64,000 nucleotides of DNA from Talinum fruticosum (GCA_021018815.1 JAITYX010000010.1:7927001-7991000), one strand, 5' to 3'. Shown: positions 12,706-25,027, counted from the first letter of the stretch. Notes: generated by a model from the letters alone, not told the origin. Translations and numbers: made by a program.

Positions 12706-13250
12706 TAACTTTACCATTATTATTGTTATTTGTTTGTTTACTTTCGTTTATTATCATTATTACTACTAACCTTATTATTATTATTGTTATTATTTTATTA
12801 CTATTACTACTAACCTTGTCATTACTATTGTTATTACTACTAACCTTGCCATTACTATTGTTATTGTTACTAACTTTTTTTTTTTTTTTTGGTAAAGGGG
12901 AGTGATTTTTATTACCAACATTAGCCCATCCCAAATGGGAATAATTACATTAGGTGCTCAAAGAGGTGTACAGTATGTTTGCCAATCAGAGACCCTACTG
13001 TTGAACTTAGCTAGGTATTGCAATCTTATGCTAACCTCTCCTTGGATGTCTTTAACAACTTCATCTGCATTCTTCCTTTTACCGTGGAAGCTTCTTGAAT
13101 TTCTTTCTTTCCGTATTGTTACTAACATTATCATTATTATTATTGTTGTTTCTATTTATTTCGTTTATTATCATTTTTATTATTAATAATTTTAATATTA
13201 TTACTATTATCATTATTATTATCTTTTTTTATTCACTATTATGATTGTTT
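12706..13250. repeat. ATT/ATTACT microsatellite tract
   Basis: Irregular repeats of ATT, ATTATT and ATTACTATTACT, interrupted at 12875-13113 by a LINE insertion. Ser/Asn- or Leu-rich ORFs across it are artefacts of the repeat. Confidence 0.8.
12875..13113 (-). mobile_element. 5'-truncated L1-type LINE (3' end of ORF2 plus poly(A))
   Basis: On the minus strand the insert ends in a 16-base poly(A) (T run 12875-12890). It is flanked by a perfect 13-base duplication, TATTGTTACTAAC (12862-12874 and 13114-13126). The 5' part can be read as a LINE ORF2 tail with HGKRKNADEVVKDIQGEV, followed by a stop and a short 3' UTR. Poly(A), duplication and truncation together fit target-primed reverse transcription. 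The coding assignment is by family resemblance only. Confidence 0.7.
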
Positions 13251-13700
13251 ATTACTACTAACATTTTGGTGTTTCCTTGTCTCTTTTTTAGGTTAAGCCG
13301 GTCTCGGGTTAGTTTTGACCCCTGGGTTTTACCGTCCGTCCCTTTAGGGCCTGCTCGGCAGTTCCCCTATTTGGGTTGAACACTAGTTTTCTTTTTCAGG
13401 AGTGAACGGTGAGATCCGAAAGTTGATTGCAAAATTGGCTGTTATTTTTCTTTCTCATCTTCCTCACCTTTATTTCTGCTTGTAATACATAAAAAATGAA
13501 GAAAAATAGGCTAAGCATGATTGAACATGAAGGATAATAATTTGGAGTAAAGTGGTTCAAACTGGAAAGTTGTATGTTATTTCTAGGCCACTTTAGTGGA
13601 ACTATTTCGATTCCAAAAATTTTTATTTTTATGTCATTAGATGGAGTAATGAAAGAGCTTTCCAGAAAGTGGTCACTCACCCAAATCTAAGTCCCGAGTT

Positions 13701-15313
13701 ATTTATATCATATTTCTTTCGATGGAAGGTTTAATCAGTCTTGAAAAACAACACCCTCACTGTTTCCCTACTTTTTCATGATCTAAACAATGTTTTCTAA
13801 ATATACGTCCTTCATAAGGAATAAAATAAATTTCTAAATCTTTCTAAGTTAGTAAATTTTGTCTCCTAACGCCTCATAGTTAGAGAGATATGTTTTATTA
13901 AAATCAACATTGTAAAATTGTAATTTATGCAATGTCCAGATTGGAATATATATATTAGAAAATCTATTAAAATATCTTAAAGTTCTTGTAAAATTATACA
14001 AAAATCACACTGGTTCCTTAATATTTCTAGTTACTTTAACTTGTACAGTTTTTTAATTTAAATTTTATTTTATTTTAAATAAATAAATTAATACCTCACT
14101 ATCGAACAGTATAAATCAGGATGTTATCTAAGTTTTCGATAAGGAATTTATTTTTGATATTTTTACAATTGAAATTAGACTCAAATATATAACTCAAGGC
14201 TTTATAATCACCTCAATAGGACCTTCCTTGAAAAAGTTATAATTTTTAAATTCGACAAGACTAGTGAGGTACAAAAAGTGTCATTTTAAGATTTTTTAAA
14301 ATCAATTTAGAAGTTTTCACAAAATACAAAATTTTTTAAGTTTAGGGATTTCTCTTTCAGAAATGCTTTGAAAAATCAATTACTTATGCCTTTCAATAAA
14401 ATAAATGCTCGAGATTTTTTTGGTCAATCAAGATACATGGTTTATCATAATGCGAGCCAAGGATCCATTAAAAAGTTGAAACATGAATACTTCTCATCTC
14501 CACGGTGTTGAAGAATTTTATTTACATTCTTTTTAGATCTCTTATATTTAGGAAACCTTATATGTTTCATTTTGTTCATTACATTGTAATAATCTAGTAC
14601 TTATAAAACCACTAGTTGCAAAGTGTGAATAATAATAATTTTTGTTTCAAGCATGTCTTAGCCCATTCATCATAATATAATCGACTCGACAAAAAAATAA
14701 AATGAACCGTTTAAGATCGTTAATTAATATTGTGGCCAAAATTGAAGTATGACCCATGTGTAAAGGGACGACGGTAATCATAATTGCCTCTTTATGATCA
14801 TCTTAACCTTAATCATGAGTCATAATAATTTTTCACTAAACACAAAATGACAGTTAGACACAACCGTGCATGTCTTATGTATGTTTACATGCTTGTCCTT
14901 AGGGCCCACATATTCTTTGATGTATGGTCGTGACCTTTCATCAAACTTGAGGCCTTAATCAGAAATTCGTCAAAATATGATCTTTAGGATGATCCACATC
15001 CATTTCAATTTAAACAGCCTTCACAATTCCACCATTACTCTAGTGTATTATTTCAGATCAGATATGACCGAATCGCTTATTGTATCCTCTTGCTTGGAGA
15101 CAGGCCATCAGCGGGGATTATGTCAAAATCTTTGAGAATCATTAGCTATAAACACCAATCCACTAACTCTACAAAAATACATCCCATTTCATACCGCAAA
15201 GAATTATTTTCTCAGTTGAAGTGGGAATGTTAAAAGGTGTGATCCTTATACTCACGCCTAGATTTGAGTCAATCCATCCATCCTGTCACTTATCGCCTTG
15301 AGTAGGGTTGTCA
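13701..15313. other. Gene-less AT-rich DNA
   Basis: No gene, RNA or clear repeat seen. The stretch just before 15314 holds GTAGGGTTGTCATTTT, which resembles GTAGGGTCGTCATTTT at 15361 inside the next element. Confidence 0.4.
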
Positions 15314-15925
15314 TTTTTATTCTAGGACATTGAACATATGTATAATGCCCCGTTTCTTGGGTAGGGTCGTCATTTTACTTCACATACACACATAATAACA
15401 ATTATAATTAATTAATACTAATAATAGTAATTGAGTCACATAAAAAATATAATCTTACCTTACCCCCTCTTAATCGAATAAGAAGATTATAATAAATTAA
15501 AACTCAAGTGATCCGCATTTCCTTCATCAATGTGATCAAATCAATTCTCACCTTGCACTATGATTATTATCGATTTCAGTTCTTTACATATATTGTTTGG
15601 TGTGTCTCGAGATCACACTTTAAAGCTCAACTCGCTTTTCGACGCAAGGCTAACCAGCACCCCAAACCTCCCCACGGCTAGTGGGAGGTTCTGGCAGCCA
15701 CCACGGGCAGCCCCACCGCCCGTGGCGTCACCTGAGTTGTTGATTCCTCAATCTGGTGGCCACCATGGGCTGCCCCACCATCGTGGGGGCACCCGTGGTG
15801 GGTGGCAACAGCTCAAAAGCTTCTTATGTTTATTTTTTATTTATTTTTATCTCTTTTGCATTTTTTCTCCGTGGCTCACCTATGGGAGGTTGTTTAAGGA
15901 AATTTTCAATCTTCTAAGCATTAAT
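15314..15925 (+). repeat. Left arm of large inverted repeat
   Basis: The reverse complement of this arm is found at 17885-18344 and continues at 24933-25027. Shared landmarks are the outer TTTTATTCTAGGACATTGAA, the ATAATGCCC word, GTAGGGTCGTCA, the AATCTTACCTTACCCC segment, the GC-rich block with CCACCACGGGCAGCCCCAC, and the inner AACCTCCCATAGGTGA-like segment ending near TTCTAAGCA. Arm length is about 610 bases. The arms may be terminal inverted repeats of a DNA transposon, or two oppositely oriented LTR ends. Confidence 0.7.
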
Positions 15926-16265
15926 AAATTGAAGTGGAGAAACGGGGTTTTTGCAACGTGTGAAATTACAAGCAAAAATAAATTGAAGAGTATGCAGAGG
16001 TTTTCTTTACTTATAAATTAGATGTTCACATCTTCGGAATATAGACACACCAAAGATATATTGTCTGCTTATTTTTCTCTGTTATTTCTTTCTAATGGAT
16101 CTTGGGAATGATGTTGATAATCAAGTTAAGTGAATAAGATGATGAGCTCTTTCAGGTATAAGAGGACCTTTGTGTCTCATTGTTTTATTGAAAACATGAA
16201 GTCTATGTTAAGTGTTAGCATTAATTGGTCTCTTATTTATGCTTGTATACTGTATTGGGGTGTAG

Positions 16266-17252
16266 ACAAACATGTTTTAGATTTGAGGAAGAAGAAATGT
16301 GCCCCTTAGTGGAAGAAATTGAGACAATGCTAGGGTTGAACTCTAACAGTCCTTCGATTGTCCCTGGGGCTATCATGGATATGAAAGGGGAGTTGACAGG
16401 GATACTTGGGGTTCCTAAAAACTTTTATGGGAACTATGTGTATGAAAATGCTATTTTGTTGGAGAATGTTCTTGAAGGATTTATGCCTACCTTTAGGAGT
16501 TCCTGTGAGATAGAATATAAAGAAGTTGGGGAAAATGCATACCTCTTACTGTTCCTTGGGATCTTATTGTTTAGCGGAAAAGTTGGAATGTGTAGTTTTA
16601 GATGTCTGAGTTTGGTTGTTCCACTTAGAAAAGGGGGATGTTAGGCCCTATCGTATTAGGAGAGAGCTTACTAGGGGTGGACGCATGTGTAGGGGGAAAC
16701 TCTTTCCTCAATGGTTGCCCCTTACTGCTGTATATGTGGTTTAATGAAAAGTTTAAATTAGTAAAACCTCCCAAAACTCCTTACCATCCAAAACATTTTC
16801 TTGATAGAGGGAGGCCTCAAAACCTTTTGGCTATTGAATCATCAGGTTTTTGGCAGTCAGTGTTTGATATGGAAGATGTTGAATGACTAGGTGCTCATAT
16901 GAATATGAGTGAGGTGATTATCACTACTGGGCTATATAATGGAGTATCTTATTAGTCTTGAACTATATCATGTTTTATTATCCTTGTAGAGTACTTCGCC
17001 AAGTTGGGATCGCCAAATGATGCTCCAGTTGCTTACCAAGAAATGCCACAACAATCCTTCGTTGACTCAGATTTCCAAGACCTCTATTTCATTTGGCATG
17101 GAAGGAACCCCATTTATGTCCTTCCCACTCTTATTGACAAGAGAATGGATCCATCCTATCATGTTTGGCTTATCGGAGATCTAGTTGCTGGTGGTTATAC
17201 ATTAGTTGAACGACAGAGGAGATATGACCACGATGCAAGTTCTTTTAGATAA
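16266..17252 (+). pseudogene. Decayed plant transposon-associated protein (DUF7745/plant-mobile-domain-like)
   Basis: It lies between the inverted-repeat arms. Exon 1 appears to start after GGGGTGTAG at 16265 and reads QTCFRFEEEEMCPLVEEIET..GL, which resembles the F-x-F/L-x-P-TLEE segment of plant DUF7745 or plant-mobile-domain proteins. After a frame change near 16640 comes a segment with PLLLYMWFNEKF. After a likely intron ending at 16989 comes EYFAKLGSPNDAPVAYQEMP, finishing at the stop near 17250. The family is a tentative match by pattern. These proteins are usually tied to mobile elements and their biochemical role is not settled. Frameshifts make this copy non-functional as written. 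Confidence 0.4.
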
Positions 17253-17884
17253 GGCACTAACTCTTCAGGTTTTACTCATACAAGGTGTGGGTGGAATTAA
17301 TAACTTTTCCTAAGAAGATGATTAGCGTATATGGCAGTAATTGTAGTAGATTTTCATAATGTATCTTTGGATTCAATGTAATGACTCTTAAAGCCCGAAG
17401 TTATGCATGACGATTAAAGCCTTATATAATAAATGGTTCTTAAAGCCTTAGGATATGAATGACTATTAGAGTCCTAGGCAATAAATGACTCTTAAATCCT
17501 TAAATTATTAATGAAGGTTATTATTTATTTATTTATTTATTCACTTTACGTCGTTTTGCGATTAATATTATACATATATTATGGGAAAAAGGTTTTAAAA
17601 GAATAAAGAGTGAAAATATAAATTTTACCATCTAATTAGTTGAGCCTATCTTTGTTGTCGTGATTTTTATGTATGCACATAAGTATTTTACCACGACATT
17701 TAGGTTTGGGTAAAATTATGATTTTTCTTGTAGTTTGGACGTAAGCTAATAGAATATGCATATTGTGGAGTTTCTAGTGAATAATGAATAGAAAATTTTA
17801 GCTCAAGTTGCTCAACTCTGGTTTGAGAATTATTTGTCCTTATATGAATGCTCAGATAGTTTTCATTAAGTAAAATATACTATT
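17253..17884. other. Interior segment, related to 9.77-10.08 kb
   Basis: No gene. Three imperfect copies of AATGACTCTTAAAG or AATGACTATTAGAG words occur near 17380-17500. From about 17590 the sequence aligns with 9775 onward, so it continues the LTR-like family inward from the right arm. Confidence 0.5.
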
Positions 17885-18344
17885 TTATTGCTTAGAAGGT
17901 TGAAAATTTCCTTAAACAACCTTCCATAGGTGACCCATGGATAAAATATGCAAAAGAGACAAAAATAAAAAATAAATAAAGATAAGAAGGTTTGGAGCTG
18001 CTGCCACCCACCACGGGTTCCCCAGAAGTGTGAGGCAGCGTATGGTGGGTGCCAGAACAATGAATCAACATTTCGGGTGACCCCACGGACAGTGGGGCTG
18101 CCCGTGGTGGCTGCCAGAACCTCCCACTGTGTGGGGAGGTCTGGAGTGCTTGTTAGCCTGACACATCAAACAATATATTTAAAGAACTGAAATCGATAAT
18201 AATCGTAGTGTAAGGTGAGAAGTGATTTGATCATATCGGTGAAGGAAATGCAGATCACTTGAGTTTTAATGTATTATGATTTTCTTATTCGATTTAAAGA
18301 GGGGTAAGGTAAGATTACATTTTTTATGCGACTCAATTACTATT
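17885..18344 (-). repeat. Right arm of large inverted repeat, inner part
   Basis: Reverse complement of about 15425-15920. It ends in ACTCAATTACTATT, where the LTR element at 18345 interrupts it; the arm resumes at 24933 after the CTATT duplication. Confidence 0.7.
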
Positions 18345-19820
18345 TGTTCGTCGTAAATATTATGTCCTTTTTATCCTTATTTATCTAGTTTTTGTCTCGC
18401 AAAATAATACAATTTTTAAGGTTTTTACTATTATTATTTATTTTTGTAGAAAATAATTCAAGTCCGATAAGTTGAAGAAAATCGATGCAAAACTAATAAA
18501 AGTTTGGTAATTCGAAACCCTTTTAATGTGCAAAACCATGTTACGGAAGTTATGGACTGCCCTTGTCTAACGTCCCTCTAAATTTATTACCAATTATGCA
18601 GGCCCAACCCCACATAATTTTCAGTATTTACCGGCAATCAAAAAAGGGCAGGAACTTAAGTGGGCAAGATTCAGCACTGACATCACCATGACGTCATCAT
18701 GATATCACCAACAGAAATTGAGTCCCTTTAAATTCAAGGGCTTCAGTTGTGAGAGGCGGAATTTTTTCGACAGTAGGCTTCTTCTTCGACGAGAGCTGTT
18801 CTTCGTAAGTTTAGGTTAGATTTAGGTTTAATTTTAGGTTTAGTTTAATTAATTCTTTCTTTGTTGTAAATTGTCTCAAACTAGATTCAATTATTATTTT
18901 ACTTTTAATTAATTCAGTCCTTGACAATTTTCGGATTTAATTTGATTCGTTTCGATAATTTCTTCCCGTTTGTTTCTCCTTTCTTTCTAGTTTGTTCAAT
19001 TTAATTTAAAAGTTCGATTGTTATTATTTTTTTGATGTTAGTTATAGTTATATTAATTATTTATTTCATGTTTAAGTTTAATTTGTTAGTTTATGTCGTT
19101 GTAGAGTCGATCTTTATTAATTTAGTTGTTATATTACCTGTGTTTTATGTTAATTAGTTGTTAGTTAGTGTCACTTTGGTTGTGATTAACCTTTTAGTGG
19201 CTAATTGATACTGTTTGAGCTTTAATTTACCCAATTTATGCTAGTATTTTGGGATTGTTTCTTGTACTTGCCACATGTTCGATGAGATGCCTGAAAATGT
19301 TTTTTCATCTTGATTTTTAGATGATTGGTCCGTCACTTGAAAGTTGGAGTCAATTTGCTTGTGTGGTTAGAGAAAATAGTTGGGATTTTGACATGAAAAT
19401 AGTTTGAATCATAGCTATGTTTGAGGTTGCTATTTTTGTAGTCTAGTTGGGCTAACCCCATGAAAGTAGGTGGTTAGAATAATTACACTAGCTCATGACT
19501 CTCGAAAGTGTGGCTTGAGTAGGTTTTGATGGTGCAACCGACCACTCCTAAATGCTTGTATACAGTTAGGGAGGTTAAGACTTAGGTTGATTAATTAGTT
19601 TATTAAGTGGTAAAATCACAACACGAGTATTATTTTATTGCTTTCTAGGATTAATTATCTATCATATATCTCATTTGTCCTGATTCGCCTAGACAAAAAT
19701 TTTAAGATAACTTTAATATTTGAAACACAACTCCTTGTGGACACGACCCGTACTTGCCGGCTAGTTACAACTACGTCGTGCGCTTACGGTAATAAATTTA
19801 AGACTTAATTTTCCCTAATA
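18345..19820 (+). repeat. 5' LTR of the non-autonomous element
   Basis: It starts TGTTCGTCGTAAATATTATG and ends CCCTAATA. It aligns along its length with 23471-24932. The canonical CA end is mutated to TA. Confidence 0.85.
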
Positions 19821-19826
19821 AGTTTT

Positions 19827-19845
19827 TGGCGCTGTTGTCGCGGAG
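19827..19845 (+). other. Primer-binding site
   Basis: TTGGCGCTGTTGTCGCGGAG lies 6 bases after the 5' LTR. It is close to TGGCGCCGTTGCCGGGGA, the tRNA-derived site used by Athila/Tat-group Ty3 elements, with a few substitutions. Confidence 0.7.
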
Positions 19846-20099
19846 TTGTTTCATTTCAATATTGGAGGTTACTTGAGCATTCTAGACTAGAAATTTAATT
19901 GAAAAGTCCAAAAAAATTGAAAAATAAAAAAATCAAGAAATTTTTTTGAAAACATTACTTACCATTATCCGCAGTATGAGCATGAATTATTTTATCAGTA
20001 CTTTGATTGACGTTTCTGAAAACTGTTTGGAGAAGTGGGAAGTATTAAATGTTGTTTACGAGGGTGTGAATAATATGAAACTCGTGCTCTTTTACAGTA

Positions 20100-21124
20100 T
20101 TGGGATTTTTAGCAAAAATTGTTGATGAAGGTTATTGGGATTTGATTGAATGGATTGCTTGGAATACCTGTGAATTTGAAAAGGCTTGTACTGATTATGG
20201 ATTTTCATGCCCCGACCCTTGTGCTTATCATACTAGATCTTACATCCATTCCCCTTCTATTCTCGATCCTATCCCTCTTTGGTGTGAAAAGTGTAACTGT
20301 TCTAATCATCATACTAGTTCTTGTCCTTATTATGATATTTCATCTCATGAATGCTATGTTAATTGTTATAAAATAATAAGAGGGATATGGATAAAGGAAG
20401 TGAGCAACATGTATGTCTTACTAAGATTAGGGAGTCTGACCTATCGCATGAAACTTACCTTAATCTTAGTTCTACTAAAATTGAAGCATTTTTCTATGAT
20501 GATGATGATGATGAGTCTTCCTTTACTTTAGAGTGCAGACTAGAGGAAGAGATTGACCCTCCCTTGACTACATTACCCATTGTTACTCCATCTTTACCTT
20601 GCACACATAAGAACAACATTGAGGTTGCCTTTGACATTGATAGTAGTTTAATTGGTGAAGATGATTTATATTATGAGTCAGAAGAAAGTTTAGTTGAGGT
20701 GTTTGATCAGGAGACTCCATTAGGAGAGTCATGTGAGGTGGTTATGGTCGAGGTATCGCCTACTAGTCTTGACATTGATGATCATATGCCCCCGACCCAC
20801 TTGCTTTGATCCCTACTTCTCCTATTTGTTCACCACCCTCCCCGTCCTCGAGTATCATTTTTCTGAGACCATTATCTATTTGATCTGTGATTTTGACTTG
20901 AATATAGGCCAATGTGGGTTACTTATTTTGGCATGCTTGAGGGGGATGTGGTTGACAATATTATGTCCCTAGATACATTTGGAGGTTTTAAGCCCTCCCT
21001 TGACCCTTATCATGTTTACCTAGAGGATTGCCCTAAAAAAATCATTTGGACCAATTTTTGTAATCACTCTTTTGATTTTTCTAAGGCATATGATAAATTT
21101 AAGAGGACATTGAATTGTCATTGA
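20100..21124 (+). pseudogene. Gag-like protein with CCHC zinc knuckle, frame-broken
   Basis: The first ORF (20100-20531) holds CEKCNCSNHHTSSCPYYDIS. Its CX2CX4HX4C spacing is that of a retroviral-type zinc knuckle, and the following SCPYYDIS resembles the knuckle region of plant gag-only (TR-GAG/LARD-like) elements. After a frame change near 20390 an acidic segment follows (20387-20809, including FFYDDDDDESS), and then 20912-21124. A role in packaging element RNA is inferred from the family. It cannot be made as one protein from this sequence. Confidence 0.6.
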
Positions 21125-23444
21125 TATAATTTTACTTATGTTTTCTCACTTACATTCATCTGAGTTTTGTATTCAATTATTTGATAAGTTCTTTAGAACT
21201 ATGACAACATCTGAGTTGGAGCTTAATCTTGAGATGAGGAGTGACTGATGCTCCTCAAGCCTTCTTAATACTATCTTAGGACACATTAATTTAGGTGCAC
21301 CCACCACCTACACTAGTATACCTTTTCCCTCTCTTTCTCTTTTTTTCTATTTTTTTCTTTCTTTTTTGTTTTTTTAGTTGTGGATATTTAGGGTTGTTTT
21401 TTTTTTTTTTCACTCTTTGCTTTTAGTTGTGGATATTTAGGATTGTGCTTATGTGGGGTGATCATTTTGAGGATAAATTTTGGATGTTGTTGAGTTATGA
21501 TGGCCATGATCACCCACATGTATATATTCTTGTTTTGGTTTTGTTTTTGCTGGTAGTCTTTTGAGTATGAGTTCGAAATAGCTAGTTAGGCAAGAAAATG
21601 AAAATGTAAGAGCTGTTTTTTTTCTTTTTTGATCTCTATGAGGATTTCCTTTCATATAAAACTATCCCTTGGTGGATAGAAAGAGGTTGATATGTAGCAA
21701 CCTTACTCCATTGGCTAGGCACACTTAGATGAGCAATGTGAAAAAAAGGTTCATGTGCACGACATGGCCTTTATTGTATTCCTTGGAGAAGAAGCAGCTG
21801 AATCTGAGTAATGAGTGGCATCTGAGCTAAGATGAGCTGCCAGTTTTTGTGCTTTTATGCTTTGGTCTCATTCTGGGCATGCTTGTCTCAAGCTGATCTG
21901 TGAAAATTGTTCTTCGACTATTAGGCATGCTAAGCAAACATCTATTAGAAGGGGGAAGTGTGTTTTACTGTTCATGTTAAAAGTAATATATATTTTTAAA
22001 AAGATTAATATCAGTGATCAAGATGTTATTACAGTGTGATAAAAAGGTCTTAATAGATTTATTTCCGTCCTTTTTTTTTTTTTCTCACTATTGTTAGATG
22101 TTGAAGGGGGAAGTGTGTTTTGATTTCAGATTATTGGCTCTAAGGCACCAGCTGCTAATATACTGATTTTTGTTCCTGAGAAACACACATAATGTCAGTT
22201 TAATCTCCTTCCTTTTGAGAGGTTGTTCACACTATCATAAAACACAAATATAAACACACATATGTAGGTGGATCCATAGTTAGTGTTTACTGAAAAATAA
22301 GCCACCCTACTATATTTTCCCTTGTTGCTAGCCTTTTGAGCTTTAACTTGGTATTTTGTTGCACCTATTTCTATTTTACCATTAGCCTAAGCACATTCTT
22401 CAATTTTAAGCCAAGGTTAGGGAGCAACACTTCTTAAAATGGGCAGTTTTGGGTTGTATAAAAAATGTTATTTTGTTTGTTTATGTGGTTTAGACTGGGG
22501 GTTTATATTAATAAAAAGTTAGATGTATCCCCTAGTGGTTGATAAACTCTTTGGAATTGACTTGTGTTCATAATTCCCATTCTAATAGTATTTGTTTCAA
22601 AAACAAACAAAAAATTTTTTTAAAAAAAATTGATAAAAGTGAAAAAAAGTGGAAAAAAGGAATAAGTGCTTGGCATGAGGAAAGTTCAAAAATTGTTCTC
22701 ATTCCTTAGGTTCTATTGGGATTTATGTGTGCTGAAAGAGGTGTATTGAGAGAGATTGTTATTCATATTTTAGAAGTGCTTTTTGCTCCTTAGTTATTGG
22801 GCCTTGGCTATTTAGCTCCACATTTACCAAATTGATTTCCCTTCTTACTCATAAACTTGAGCCCCATTACAACCCTTAAAAAGTCATCTTGATTACATTT
22901 GCATTTTGCATACATAGTGGTGGAGAATTGAGAGTATGATCAAGCCTATGATAAGGTGCACTATTGGAATGAGTTTTGAGTGAACCCTTATTATATTTTC
23001 TAAACCCATGAGTGAGAGTGATCTATTTTATCCTAAAGTGAGGTTCTACATGTCTAACTTACTCATTATTTACTGTTTGGGGTGAAAAATTGGTATGTGG
23101 ATGTCATCAACGGAGGATCAAGTGTCTTGATGTGTGCATTGTCTTTACATGCATATTAATATACGATATACGAGGGTGATATGATTGATTAGAATGTGTA
23201 TAATTTCTTTCCACTTTGTATATATGCTTGTGAAAATTTTTGAAAAACCCAAAAATGTTTATATTTTCTCTCTCTTTTATTTTTCTTTTTCAAGATTTTA
23301 TGGGTATATCTTACACAAACCCTCACGAGACCTCACTTGTCCACTTGGACTGCCTAGGGGTTTAAAGAGCTTGTTGCACGTGTTAAATGCAATCGCGATT
23401 CTTGCGAAAGTAAGTTAGGTTTTATTTACTTTTTTTCTCGAGGA
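21125..23444. other. Non-coding interior of the LTR element
   Basis: No ORF with recognisable content. A 19-base word (AGTTGTGGATATTTAGG.TTG) is duplicated at about 21376 and 21425, separated by a T run. The second half is AT-rich spacer. Confidence 0.5.
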
Positions 23445-23467
23445 TGAGAAAAAGGTAGGTGTGGGGT
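23445..23467 (+). other. Polypurine tract
   Basis: GAGAAAAAGGTAGGTGTGGGG lies directly before the 3' LTR (TGTTCGGGG at 23471), the expected position for the plus-strand primer. Confidence 0.6.
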
Positions 23468-23470
23468 ATT

Positions 23471-24932
23471 TGTTCGGGGTAAATATTACGTCCTTTTTAC
23501 CCTTATTTATCTAATTTTTGTCTCGTAAAATAATATAATTTTTAGAGTTTTTAGTATTATTATTTATTTTTCTAAGTAATAATTCCAGTTTGATAATTTG
23601 AGGAAAATCGATGGAAAAATGATAAAAATTCGATAATTCCAAGCCCTTTTAATGTATAAAACCATGTTATGTCAAGTTATGGACTGCCTTTGTCTAGGCT
23701 CCCTCTAAATTTCTCACCAATTATGTGGCCCAAAGCCACATAATTTTCGGCGTTTACCGGCAATAAAAAAGGGGTAGGAACTGAAGTTGGCAAGATTCAG
23801 CGCTAACATCATCACGACGTCATCATAATGTCAACCACAGAAATTGAGTCCCTTTAAATTCAAAGGGCGGGGAATTTTTTCAGTAGTAGGTTTTTCTTCG
23901 GCGAGAGCTGTTTTTCGTAAATAAGTTTAGGTTAGATTTAGGTTTAATTTTAGGTTTAGTTTAATTAATTCTTTCTTTTCTGTAAATTGTCTCAAACTTT
24001 ATTCGATTCTTATTTTAGTTTTAATTATTAATTTAGTTCTCGATAATTTTCGGATTCAGTTCGATTAGTTTCTATTAAATTCTTCCCTTTTTTTTTCTAC
24101 TTTGTTTCTAGTTTGTTCAATTTAGTTTAAAAGTTCGATTTTTATTATCTTTTGATGTTAGTAGTTGTTATATTAATTGTTTAATTTTATGTTTAAGTTT
24201 AATTTATTAGTTTATGTCGTTGTTTAAGTCGATCTTTATTAATTTAATTGATAGATTAATTGTGTTTTATGTTAATTAGTTGTTAATTTGTGTCACTTTG
24301 GTTGTGATTAGCCTCTTAATGACTAATTGATCTTGTTTGAACTTTAATTTACCTAATTTATACTAGTATTTTGAGATTATTTCTCCAACCTCGCTACATC
24401 TTCGATAAGATGCCCGAAAGGATCTTTTCATATTGATTTTTAGGCGATTGGTTTGTCATTGAAAGGTGGAGTCAATTTGCTTGTGTGGGTAGAAAGAATA
24501 GTTGAGATTTTGACATAAAAATAGTTTAAATCTTAGTTAGGTCTCGAGGTTACTATTTTTGTAGTCTAGTTGAGCTAGTAGGTGACTAGAATAATTAGAC
24601 TAACTCATTACCTTGGAAATTGTGACTTGAGTAGGTTTTGATAGTGCAAGTGATCACTCATAAATACTTATATAAACTTGGGTAAGTTTATGGTTGGTTT
24701 GATTAATTAATTTATTAAGTGGTAAAATCACGACTCGAGTATTTTTTATTACTTTCTAGGCTTAATTTATCTATCATATATCTCATCTGTCCCGATTTGG
24801 TTAGACAGAAAGTTTAAGATAACTTTAACATTTGAAACACAACTCCTCGTGGACACGACTCGTACTTGCAGGTTAACTACAACTACACCATGTGCTTGTG
24901 GTAATAAATTTAAAACTTAATTTTTCCTAACA
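23471..24932 (+). repeat. 3' LTR of the non-autonomous element
   Basis: TGTTCGGGGTAAATATTACG ... CCTAACA, with canonical TG/CA ends, followed by the CTATT duplication. Confidence 0.85.
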
Positions 24933-25027
24933 CTATTATTTTTATTAATTAATTATGATTGTTATTATGTGTATGACCCTACCCGAGAGCCAGGGCATTA
25001 TACATGTTCAATGTCCTAGAATAAAAA
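24933..25027 (-). repeat. Right arm of large inverted repeat, outer part
   Basis: Continues the arm interrupted at 18344. It contains GTTATTATGTGTATG, GACCCTACCC, GGGCATTATACA and ATGTCCTAGAATAAAAA, the reverse complement of 15314-15425. No convincing target duplication outside either arm was found. Confidence 0.65.

Larger units (their letters stand above)
11714..13700 (+). mobile_element. Possible long LTR fragment (TGTTACACC start), right end not found
   Basis: It starts TGTTACACCAAATTTTGAC, as in several plant Ty3 LTRs. It contains a TATA-like TTTTATAAACACC near 12255 after a purine/pyrimidine-rich segment, and pyrimidine tracts ending TTTTTTAGG and CTTTTTCAGG near 13291 and 13400 that resemble splice acceptors. 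No matching terminus or target duplication was found, so the right limit is arbitrary. Confidence 0.3.
18345..24932 (+). mobile_element. Non-autonomous LTR retrotransposon (gag-like only, no RT)
   Basis: Two LTRs of about 1.47 kb in direct orientation flank a 3.65-kb interior with a primer-binding site, a gag-like ORF and a polypurine tract. A perfect 5-base duplication CTATT borders the element (18340-18344 and 24933-24937). No reverse transcriptase, RNase H or integrase motif is seen in any frame, so it would depend on proteins from elsewhere. The LTRs differ at many positions, pointing to an old insertion. It splits the right arm of the inverted repeat. Confidence 0.85.

Noticed and set aside
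12698..12934. Ser/Asn-rich and Leu-rich ORFs on both strands
   Set aside because: Artefacts of the ATT microsatellite tract.
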